This document shows positions 54,701-64,000 of a stretch of DNA of 64,000 bases, piece after piece (the stretch's first letter is position 1; the number at the start of each line of letters is the position of its first letter). This stretch comes from Isochrysis galbana (lineage: Eukaryota > Haptophyta > Isochrysidales > Isochrysidaceae). The stretch is from the NCBI GenBank assembly GCA_018136815.1, contig CM030941.1, forward strand, positions 2,958,984 through 3,022,983, in the 5' to 3' direction. Made by a program: the position numbers and the translations under genes. The notes beneath the pieces were generated by a model that saw only the letters and a program-made list of their open reading frames with translations, ran no database searches and was not told the DNA's origin.

Positions 54701-57467
54701 GGAGGGGCCATATGCTGGTGGCGTTCACCGGACAGCTCTTGCCATGCGGCACTGCGATACTTACCGCCTCCGCATTCTTAGTGATGTTCTCATTGGAGGC
54801 CCCTCGCCCCATTGGATCCAGTGCCGCCTTAGTATTGGCGGCCCGGCGATGCTCATCGATGGCCTCGGCAATCTGTGCGATGGTTCGGAACTTGAATAGC
54901 GCAGTGCCTGACAATGGCATGTGGAACGCCTTGCTAAGCTCCGAGGCGAAGGTGCTCGCAAGGAGCGAGGATCCACCGCACAAGAAGAAGTCATCGTCCC
55001 TAGACGCGAGGGTCTCGTCGTCAAGGCCTAGGACTTTCATCCAGAACTGCTGCACCTCCTTCTCGGTCGCCGTGGACGGCGGAGAGTAAGCTTTGCGCAT
55101 CGAGGGAGTCGGCAACGCGGCTTCGTCCACTGACCCTTCTGCCGTGCGTGGGATGGAGGCGACGGCGACGATCATTGATGGCACGTTGTACTCGTGTTGC
55201 GATGTCACAAGCTCGGCCTGGAGCTCGAGCACATCGACTGTGGCGGGGCTCACATAGGCGACCAGGCGTTGTGTGCGATCCACCTCACAGATGGTCGCGT
55301 GGACATCGTCCACCCCCTGCCTGATACCCACGAGAGTCAGTGCGTTTTCGACTGCCCTAAGATCCACGAGTAGCTGCGTCGTCGGGATGGGCGATTGCGC
55401 GCCCGCTCCTGCCGGGGGCATGTCGGCCTCAAACAGGCGTTCCAACTCGGGCGTGCCGTCGCTCACGCACGGCAGTCCCATTCGCTTGTCGAGGCGAACA
55501 CGTATCGCCTTACCAGTCCCAGTCTTGGGTATGTCGGCGGCGTAAACAATGAGGAATGGCCACTTGCTTGGATGGAGCGACTCGGCGGCGTGCGCCTGCA
55601 AGCCGGCGACGCCCACACGCGGATGACCCGGATGCGTGACAACGCACACGGCCACTACCTCCTGCAGCACATCGTGCGGCGCTGAGAAGGCCACGATGTT
55701 CTTGACTGCTGGGTGTGAGAGCAGCGCCTCCTCGATCTCGGTGGGAGAGATGATCTCGCCACCACGGTTGATGACCTCCTTGGACCGCCCGGTCACATAA
55801 AGGTAGCCGTCGGTGTCGAGATACCCTAGATCTCCAGTCTTGAACCAACCATTCATAAAGTTCTCGGCGTTGGCCTCCTGATTCCTCTCATACCCGTGCG
55901 TGACCGGATGACCCTTGACCATGATTTGCCCAACATGTTCTGGCCCGGGTGGTAGCTCTCGGCCGTCACCGTCTTGAATTTGGCAGACCGGTCCTACGAT
56001 TTGGCCAGACGTGCCCGGCCTATCCAGATTATAGCCGACGGGAGGAGAGGATATTGGCATGCACTCGGTCATCCCGTAGCTCGGCATGATGGAGCACAGG
56101 GAGCCGCGGGCCTCTGAGTACGTGTCGCGCATGTCCTCAGCGACGGACGGCAGCAGGGGGCCAGCAGCGTTTGCGATAAAGCGTAAGGAGATCTTGGGCT
56201 TCTCGACCATCGCCTTAAAGGCATCAAGAATAAGCATATGCATGGTTGGCCCGGCGTAGTACCTGCAATACCCAGGTGGGGGGCGTCATCAATTGCATGA
56301 TCGGGCAAGATACCGGCAAGTCATGTATGCTGTGAGAGAGCCACCAAGCCTCACCATGTGGCGCTCCTCGAGATGACCGTCCTCCAAAACACGTTGGGCT
56401 CGAAATAGGGCATGGCGACTACCGCGCCTCCCGACAGAATCGGAGCCAAAACATTTCGTGCGATGCCACCCTGCAGAGCATGCGCAGCATTGCCAATGGG
56501 CGGGAGATGAGCTGCAAGCTGGGCACCAATGTCGTTGGCCAAACGGGATGAGCTATGCAGGCTCTTGCTAGCTTGATGCATGCGAGGAAGAGGCAAGCCT
56601 GCTCACGATGTGGAAGAGCGGCATCTGGTTGCAGCAGATGTCGGTTGGCTTCAATTCGCACGCAGCGGCGATGCATATCGCACCCGCGAGCAGGTCGCCC
56701 AGGGTGTGTGGCACGACCTTCTTGTTGCCGGTGGAGCCAGACGTGTGTAGGACCATTGCCTGCAAGTGCAGGCAGTCGTCGGCAGGGTGGGCCCAGGCGA
56801 GTGAAGAGCGTGGTGCTTGACACCAAACGCCGGGCCTGAGCTAAGGGTGAACTTCACACGCCGGGAGCCGCACCGTATCATCCCTCTGCTGAGGCTCGAA
56901 GCGCGAGCTGTCGTCCTTCTCCTCGCTATATCTGCTCGAGTCGATGCTACCGTACGCATCGCTTAGGCTGAAGATTCCAGCTTCAGTGGGGCTGGGCGTG
57001 ACGAGAAGAACAGTAAGATTCAGCTCCTCCGCCACCGCCAGTAAAGCGTTGTTGTCCTCGCCCGCCTGCAGAAGAATCGCCTTTGCTCTCACGCTCACCA
57101 GCTCCGCCTTGATCTCCCAAGCTGTCGCCGCCGGGTTGAGTGGGGCACACGTGCAGTAGGTGAGAACGGCGACGAATGCGACGGCGAGCTCTGGGCCGTT
57201 GGGTAAAAGAATTGCCACTCGGTCGTTCCTGCCCAAGCCGAACCGGTGGAGCCCCAGCTCTGAGGAGACAAAGGAGGAGAGACGAGAGTGCGAGAGAGGC
57301 GCTCTCTCTCCTTCCATTGGGTAGACTGCTATCGCGTCGCCACGGGGGAGCAGGTCGAGCATCGTGCGGAAGGAGAGAGATTCGAGCACGTGGTCCGCCC
57401 GCAGACCACCTTCTGCGTGCCGCTGCCGAGCCAGGTTGGCGAGGGACATCTCGAGGGGAACCGCCAT
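51783..57467 (-). CDS. Adenylation-carrier-membrane synthetase, epsilon-poly-lysine-synthetase-like
   Basis: Four exons (57467-56874, 56759-56607, 56470-56355, 56262-51783) join in frame to 1780 residues. Residues 1-540 are an AMP-forming adenylation domain: AMVLHTSGSTGNKKVVPHT, PLFHIGGIARN, TWYYAGPTMHM, SYGMTE, TGDLGYLDTDGYLYVTGRSK, PKTGTGKAIR. A carrier domain follows with DDDFFLCGGSSLLAS near 710, supplying the phosphopantetheine Ser. After about 800 come TM segments and three tandem hexapeptide-repeat units, each begun by a VGR/IGR/IGK-x-GR-like motif, then (Y/C)xRxLGxxIGRxV. This order (A-T-TM with C1-C3, no condensation or thioesterase domain) is that of bacterial epsilon-poly-L-lysine synthetase Pls. 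A coiled-coil tail (EERLEKKMRAMQAQMAGLLE) is extra. It probably makes an amide-linked homopolymer or acyl conjugate at a membrane; the monomer is unknown. Confidence 0.88.
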
Positions 57468-58045
<578 letters not shown>

Positions 58046-59144
58046 AATAAACTCGAATCGCTCGTTCGGGAAAAAAGGGGGAGGAAAGGCCAGGCGGCAA
58101 CCCATCCTGGACCAGATCGCGCCAGATTGCGGATGGGCCATCCCGAGATTGGGATGAGATAAGTACCGCGGCGTGAGACCGCGAGCGAAGGCGAGCGGAT
58201 TCCTTTTGCGGAGTTTGCACCCCGCCGACAACGACGGGCGAGAGGAGCTCGGGTTTCAGCGAGGCTGGTGATAGTCCCGTTTTTAAACCCTTCACGGCCA
58301 CATTTAACAGCATAACAGCATCACCCGCATAACAGCATCACGGCCACATTTAAAAAAAAACTCCGCGAGGAGCCGGCGAGCGCTGCTGTACTTGAGGCTT
58401 GAGCTTCGTGGGCGTGCCCGTGCCCTTCCCCAGCCTCCCATGGCGCCTAGCAAGCCTGCCAACAAGCCCAAGCCCAAGCCGGCACGGGGGCACTCACTAC
58501 ACAGTATATGCCCGCGACACCTGGGCCGAGGAGCGCGCACGCGTGGTCGCAGATGTCCGGAAGGCTTCCCGGAACCCGGAAGGCGGTTGCTTACCTAGCT
58601 GGGAAACACAGTCGAGGCTTCTCCAAACACATGAAAAAAAATCTTTTAATGTTCTCGCCTCACACCTGGCACTGGGTCATACTCGCGCGCGTAGCCACGC
58701 CCCTTTCCCTTTCCCTTCCGCCTCACCCTCACCCTCACCCTCACTCCCAGCCTTATTGCGGCAACTCCCCTCGTGCTCTACTTAGGGGTTCGGGTCATGT
58801 GGGGGGTCCGAGCGGGGCGGAGTGCACGTGTCCTCAGCGGCGTGTTCTCAACTTTCTCCTGTGCTGCCGGGTGACCTGTTTATCTTTTAGTTGTTGCAGG
58901 TTTTCGTCGCTGCTTTGTGTAGTTGTTGTACGTAATGTCGTATTGATTGTGACCTATAGTCTATAGTGATCAGTCGTCAGTCGCGCGTCTGTGTGGTCAG
59001 TTTGAGCGGAGCGTCGCATCGCATCATGCGAGCCTTTCGGCAAGACCAAGCGCTTTCGCTACGACTACGAGGCTAAAGTTTTATTTAAGTTTTCGCTCAA
59101 TTGGAGCCTACCTTTCTTGTCCTCGATGAATACTGAATACGGGG
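58046..59144. other. Intergenic with a transposon 5'-end repeat
   Basis: 58299-58350 has duplicated CAGCATAACAGCATCACGGCC-type words. 58395-58570 is the MAPx repeat. 58571-59144 holds no recognisable gene. Confidence 0.5.
58395..58570 (+). repeat. BED/hAT N-terminal-like repeat, copy 2
   Basis: ATG 58440 opens MAPSKPANKPKPKPARG; the continuation HYTVYARDTWAEERARVVAD lies one base out of frame. It is homologous to 34455-34620, including the upstream GGGCGTGCCC. Frameshifted. Confidence 0.55.
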
Positions 59145-60026
59145 GTGCTGATAGCCCGGTCACTCACTCATTTTAACCACTATTTCCCACCTCCCCTGGG
59201 TGTCCAAGGATTCCTTAGGGTCCCCCTTTACCTGCCCCGCCAACTCCCTCCCCCCTCCGAACGACCCCCTCCCGCCCCACGAAGGGCAATGGCGTCGGTG
59301 AGGGACCCCCCTCCCTTCCCCCGCGCGTGGCGGGCTATTTTGGGAGATTGGGGCGGGCGCTCACGGGAGGGAATCAGAGTGGTGAATGTGGGGCGCATCA
59401 CTATTAGAAACGCGGAGCTTCCGCGACGTCCGATCGCCCGCGATCGGCCGAAGAATGGCCTGGAGGTGGTGGCCATGCAGAGCCCAGAGCTCTCGCGAGC
59501 AGGGTGGGGGGTGACTAGTAGGTCGCACGCTGGTTCTTGAGGGTCGCACACACTCGTACTAACCCGTCCTGGCCCCTCGCACCGCAGGAATGCCTCGATT
59601 CGATCCGGCCCGACGCCCAGGGCCACGGCCCGATTGACGTCGAGAAGCGCTCGCTTGGACGCCTGGAGGTGCAGCTCCTCATGTGGCCGTGCGGCGCGAC
59701 GGGCTGGTCGCGACCGGCCCGTTCAGGGCCTGCTTGTAACCCTCAAAGCCTCCTGGCCCGGCCCCACGCGTTCGCGCCCACCGTTGATCCGAAATTTTGA
59801 GAGCTAGTGTGTGGCGTGTTCACCTCTCACCTCCGCCTTCACCGCAAAGGCGTGCGCCGTGGCCGCTAGGTACATGGATTTGGCTCCTGGGGCGGAACCA
59901 TTTCATGTGATGAGATTTAGATCGCCCTAAGCAAGCTGAGGGGCAAGAGAGCGCCAGCGGCAAGCGCAGTCGCGTGCGAAAGTTGGGCACTCTGGCCCAT
60001 TCGGCCCCCTTGGTCTTGTTGTCGAT

Positions 60027-60407
60027 CCCAGATGGGACAATAGGCTTCTAATAGGTTCTATTAAGAGGTCAAGAGGCCTACCAGACCTGTTACCTGTTAA
60101 TAGGTAATAGGTAAAAAAAAACCTTTCAATATTCTCGCCTCGCGCGTGGCTATAGGCCTATACTATAGGTACCGCTATCGTAGCCACGCCCAAATCATCT
60201 CGGATCCCTTCCTCTCCCTAGTAACTTAGCTCAGAAGTCAGAAGCCAATCATATTCATAATATACATCACATACTCATACATCTATCTTATTAGTAAAAT
60301 GAGTTTTATTTTGACCTGTTACGGACCTATTGCGACCTGTCAATAGGTCCTCTTAATAGGAATAGGCCCCCGAAACCTGTTGACCTTGTACCTGTTGTCC
60401 CATCCGG
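60027..60407. mobile_element. Nested 381-bp MITE with 9-bp target duplication
   Basis: Flanked by GTTGTCGAT on both sides (60018-60026, 60408-60416). Terminal inverted repeats are CCCAGATGGGACAATAGG on the left and CCGGATGGGACAACAGG on the right (reverse complement), about 15 of 18 matching. The inside is full of AATAGG/ACCTGTT words. A 9-bp duplication is typical of Mutator-like (MULE) elements; that assignment is inference. It interrupts the first, degenerate unit of the satellite. Confidence 0.85.
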
Positions 60408-60439
60408 GTTGTCGATGTTGCGCAGGGCCAACTTCGACG

Positions 60440-62030
60440 CGATGTGTGCGGCCGGCGGCGGCGATTGGCGTGGCTGCTAGGGCGGCATCTTTGCAAGTAA
60501 TGCCTGTTGTGTCATTCTATCTTAGTGGATGGCCGAGAAGGCGCGGGCAGCGCGCCCGGTCGCGGTCGAAAGTCGGGCACTCGGCCCGTTCGGCCCGGTG
60601 ACGTTGGCGTGGTCGTCGGCGCCACACACGGCCGACTATGGCGCGATGCGCGCGGGCGGGGGCGGCGATTGGTGTTGCTGCTAGGGCGGCATATTCGGAT
60701 ATGGTGTCTGATGAGCCAATCTATCCCAGTGCAAGACCGAGAAAGCGTCGGCAGCGCGCCCGGTCGCGGTCGAAAGTCGGGCACTCGGCCCGTTTGGCCA
60801 GGTAACGTTGGCGTAGTTATCGGCGCCACGCACCGCCGACTATGATGCAATGCGCGCGGGCGGCGGGGGCGATTGGCGTGGCTGCTAGGGCGGCATATTC
60901 GGATATGGTGTCTGGCAAGCCATTCTATCCCAGTGGGAGACCAAGAAAGCGCCGGCAGCGCGCCCGGTCGCGGTCGAAAGTCGGGCACTCGGCCCGTTCG
61001 GCCCGGTGACGTTGGCGTGGTCGTCGGCGCCACACACGGCCGACTATGGCGCGATGCGCGCGGGCGGGGGCGGCGATTGGTGTTGCTGCTAGGGCGGCAT
61101 ATTCGGATATGGTGTCTGATGAGCCAATCTATCCCAGTGCAAGACCGAGAAAGCGTCGGCAGCGCGCCCGGTCGCGGTCGAAAGTCGGGCACTCGGCCCG
61201 TTCGGCCCGGTGACGTTGGCGTGGTCGTCGGCGCCACACACGGCCGACTATGGCGCGATGCGCGCGGGCGGGGGCGGCGATTGGTGTTGCTGCTAGGGCG
61301 GCATATTCGGATATGGTGTCTGATGAGCCAATCTATCCCAGTGCAAGACCGAGAAAGCGTCGGCAGCGCGCCCGGTCGCGGTCGAAAGTTGGGCACTCGG
61401 CCCGTTCGGCCAGGTGACGTTAGCGTGGTCGTCGGCGCCACACACGGCCGACTATGGCGCGATGCGCGCGGCCGGCTGCGGCGATTGGCGTAGCTGCAAG
61501 GGCGGCATTTGTGAATATGGTGCTTGGTGTGCCACCCAGTGCAACTGGATCAACACCAAAGCGCCGCCAGCGCGCTCGGTGCCGGCTCAAAGTTGGGCAC
61601 TCGCGCGTATCACGGCACCGGGACGGTAGCGTTGAAGCCGGGGGCGTGGCCGATTTCGGCGCGGTGCACGCGGCCGGCTGCGGCGATTGGCGTAGCTTCA
61701 AGGGCGGCATTTGTGAATATGGTGCTTGGTGTGCCACCCAGTGCAACTGGATCAACACCAAAGCGCCGCCAGCGCGCTCGGTACCGGCTCAAAGTTGGGC
61801 ACTCGCGCGTATCACGGCACCGGGACGGTAGCGTTGAAGCTGGGGGCGTGGCCGATTTCGGCGCGGTGCACGCGGCCGGCTGCGGCGATTGGCGTAGCTG
61901 CAAGGGCGGCATTTGTGAATATGGTGCTTGGTGTGCCACCCAGTGCAACTGGATCAACACCAAAACGCCGGCAGCCCGCCCAGTTTTGGTGCAAAGTTGG
62001 GGCTTCTCGTCTCAACAATTGTAGCGTTTC
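60440..62030 (+). repeat. ~204-bp satellite in two subfamilies
   Basis: GGCCGACTATGGCGCGATG-type landmarks recur near 60634, 60838, 61041, 61246 and 61450 (period about 204). From about 61450 a diverged subfamily continues with GGCTGCGGCGATTGGCGTAG at about 61474, 61676 and 61878 (period 202). Subfamily 1 carries GGCATATTCGGATATGGTGT and CGGTCGCGGTCGAAAGTCGG; subfamily 2 carries GGCATTTGTGAATATGGTGC and CAACTGGATCAACACCAAA at the same relative positions. A degenerate unit lies at 59950-60017. Open frames run through because the period is close to a multiple of three. Confidence 0.92.
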
Positions 62031-62407
62031 GTGAACGGCTGTTAGTAGTGATACTCATGTACATATCGATGTCAATCGCAATCTGTGTCGATGATCATAT
62101 AATGTGTAGAGAAGCACATTTCGTGGAGGGTATGAGCTGGTAGAGCTTATGGCTCCGTCACTAGTTGTGCATGCCTTGCATGAAGGGCATCAGTAAAAAT
62201 ATACCGGAGGGGGGCCCGAATACTTTTTAGCGCTTGGTCTTCGGAGGCTTAAAATTGGCCATTTTTCGAAAATTTTGCCGGCGGACCCCCCATTTTTTTT
62301 GCTGATCTCTCATACCAGAACCTATAGAAAGCTTATTTAGGCCTCCATTTGCCCATTACCGATTTCGCCCTCCGCACCCCCCTAGTGAGTGACCGGGCTA
62401 GTGCTGA

Positions 62408-63110
62408 GCTCTGGCGGTCTCTTCAGTTTGGGTTTTCTTCCCTGTGCGGCCTTATTTATGGGTTATGGGTGCGCATAGACAACTATCAGTAAACTGATAG
62501 GGTCATGGAGCGCGCGCCGCCTCCCGCCCTCGCTGCCGCCGCCCTCGCCGCCATGGACGAAGCGTTCATGGACACGCCACTGTCGCCGAAGCGACCACGC
62601 CAAGACGACCCGCCCGACCAGGTGGGCACAGGAGCCAGCGGGCCTCGCCCGCTCACCCCCGAGTACGGAGACACAACAGCCTGCATGCTGGCAGCAGCCA
62701 GCATGCAGCACACCCACATCACTCCACACAGCCACCCCAGCCACACCACACAAGAGGGACGATCCAACAGGGAAGGCCTCCGGGCCTGGGTGTCGTCTGC
62801 GGTTGCACCCACCGCAACACCCGAGCAAAACTCCTGTAAAAGGGAGAAATGGGTGGGACGATGCGTACAAATAGGTTGCCGCGTCAAGCTTCCGAATTTG
62901 TGCTCAAAGGGCCCACGGGTGCTCTCGTCTTCTATTTTCAGCGTCGCCTTCAACGTTTGGTTTCTCGGTTATCTTGGGTTTCTCTCGCCTCGTTGTTTTA
63001 ATTTCGGATTTCTTCTATTTCGGTTGATTTGTTCTCGGATTTCGTTTGTTTCGGTTGCTTTGTTCTCCTTCCATGCCGCTCGTCGAGACGACTCGAATTT
63101 AGTCGGGGAG
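62408..63110 (+). mobile_element. MERA-family element, copy 4
   Basis: Hairpin CTATCAGT-AA-ACTGATAG (62483-62500) is followed after four bases by ATG 62505, opening MERAPPPALAAAALAAMDEA, then SPKRPRQDDPPDQVGTGASG, a basic KRPR patch, and about 220 codons in all. GGGAAGGCCTCCGGGCCTGG is shared (with changes) with copy 3. The end of the frame reads RRDDSNLVGECRIPYDDRLL across the start of the LTR at 63111, with GGGGAG just before the LTR as in a polypurine tract. Confidence 0.6.
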
Positions 63111-63808
63111 TGTCGTATTCCATACGATGACAGACTTTTACTTCTAACCGGTGGGTTATTTTAAGCCTCGAGGTCTCGTCGGCGACACTCTACCCCTTCT
63201 CTTACTTTCTTTCGATGTCATCAAACGTTCGGTGACAGTCTTCTGTCTTCTCCCCATGCATCGGTGACAGTCTCCTGTCTTCTCCTCATGCATCGGTGAC
63301 AGTCTTCTGTCTTCTCCTCGTGTATCGGTGGTAGTTCCCCAGCGAGGTCTGCCCTCGTTGTTCCGACTTCTCTGTCGCACGTCTGTGCGCCGATGAGCCG
63401 CCTTGGTGCCGACGCTTGACAGTCCGTCTTGGGTGTGGTTAGTTTTCGCCCTGTTTGGGTTAGTTCGTGTGTGACTGCGTGACGTGGACCTTTTTGGAGT
63501 CCCTGTGTTGTAGTCTCTCGTGTCTACCTTGGACCTAAGAAGCTCTCATTCTCATTCTCTCTCTTCCTCTAGCTCGCTAGCTAGCCTCGGCCCTACCCTC
63601 CAACGCCGCGCGTTGCGAGCCTCCGACCCTCCGTCTCTCTCTTCGTCCCTAGCACTCGATGGTAGACACAGTCAGACCCGGCTTCTACTATGACCTCTCA
63701 GACATATTCCCGCAAGCAACAACCAACAACTCTTTCACGGCCGCGTCAGCTGCCGGCTCGATCGAACGGCCCTCTGCCTACGAGCCAGTGGTCATCGCAT
63801 GTTCGACA
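63111..63808 (+). mobile_element. LTR, second copy
   Basis: Starts TGTCGTATTCCATACGA and ends GCATGTTCGACA; inverse-orientation homologue of 40747-41543 but with only one copy of the 166-bp unit. It holds an ORF starting MVDTVRPGFYYDLSDIFPQA (63659) that nearly matches the other copy. Flanks GGGAG and GACTT do not match, so it is not a simple solo LTR; it may be a 3' LTR, as the preceding GGGGAG resembles a polypurine tract. Three tandem TCGGTGACAGTCTTCTGTCTTC units lie at 63230-63320. Confidence 0.8.
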
Positions 63809-64000
63809 GACTTGCGTGGGGCCGAGTCGGCTAGAGCGCCATAGGTTACCGCAAACTCGTGTGAGACTCCCGAGAGAGCTGCTTTGAGCTTGTCGCCATA
63901 TGCGGCCTTGAATTGGTCGTACGCGTCTTCATCGACATAGAAAATCCAAGGACCTTTACGCCCTTTGTCCATCCCATCTGGGGTTGCATCCAAGCCCTCA
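63809..64000 (-). pseudogene. Gag-like ORF fragment at window edge
   Basis: Minus frame entering from beyond 64000 reads EGLDATPDGMDKGRKGPWIF, YVDEDAYDQFKAAYGDKLKA and SGVSHEFAVTYGALADS, then runs into the LTR at 63808. GLDATPDG is shared with 2665-3135; the layout LEG.D..P...GPW...V...A..QFKA..G matches the domain at 49.2 kb. The 5' part lies outside the window. Confidence 0.6.

Larger units (their letters stand above)
59152..62400. mobile_element. Non-autonomous hAT-like element, 3249 bp
   Basis: Left terminus TAGCCCGGTCACTCACT (59152-59168) and right terminus AGTGAGTGACCGGGCTA (62384-62400) are exact 17-bp inverted repeats. GTGCTGA flanks both sides (59145-59151, 62401-62407), a 7-bp target duplication (hAT elements usually make 8). 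The left 350 bp is homologous to 14290-14627 and to the 3' end of the hAT remnant at 38937. No transposase is encoded. The interior holds a MITE (60027-60407) and a roughly 204-bp satellite (60440-62030). Confidence 0.88.

Noticed and set aside
60512-61493. Open frames of 200-309 codons across the 204-bp satellite, both strands
   Set aside because: Repeats of the same 68-residue unit arising because the period is near a multiple of three; no start, no domain.

Overview
The window looks like nuclear DNA of a flagellated, plastid-bearing unicellular eukaryote. Genes are split by short GT-AG introns, mostly 75-350 bp (one of about 0.7 kb), with donors such as GTGCGG and GTGAGG. A complete kinesin-2 accessory subunit (KAP3) implies a cilium or flagellum. 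Two genes for plastid-type ribosome hibernation factors carry N-terminal signal-like leaders, as expected for a complex plastid. The GC-rich composition, intron style and gene content suggest a haptophyte-like alga. That placement is inference only.

I support eleven host genes: ribosomal protein eL42 (837-1987, +), an exostosin-like glycosyltransferase (6014-7522, -), KAP3 (8982-13985, +, 13 exons), an ATP-grasp/alpha-beta hydrolase fusion (14817-17631, -), a TylF-type O-methyltransferase with membrane anchor (23021-24461, +), a divergent cytochrome P450 with a Cys-rich N-terminus (26770-28527, -), long and short HPF/S30AE paralogues (33357-34330 and 35721-36411, both -), a Dpy-30-domain protein (37710-38597, -), a TLDc protein with a predicted N-myristoyl site (44821-48000, +), and an adenylation-carrier-membrane synthetase resembling epsilon-poly-lysine synthetases (51783-57467, -, 4 exons). 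A proline-rich ORF at 30584-32292, a possible gene at 49717-50611 and an orphan signal-peptide exon at 26133 are less certain.

The rest is dense repeat and mobile-element debris. It includes hAT transposase remnants (38.9-39.8 kb, 41.5-42.05 kb; BED-like N-terminal pieces at 29.2, 34.5 and 58.4 kb), a piggyBac DDE fragment (3.5 kb), a Gypsy reverse transcriptase fragment (42.2 kb), a solo LTR with a perfect 5-bp target duplication (40747-41543) and a second LTR (63111-63808). Four copies of a family whose ORF starts MERA lie 2-7 bases after a covarying hairpin, and four loci carry gag-like ORFs. A 3.25-kb non-autonomous hAT-like element (59152-62400) has 17-bp inverted repeats, a 7-bp target duplication, an internal ~204-bp satellite and a nested 381-bp MITE.

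Two local structures stand out. Most confidently called genes have long polypurine or polypyrimidine tracts directly upstream. Several repeats are built from short perfect hairpins or palindromes, including a perfect 44-bp palindrome at 40674-40717.
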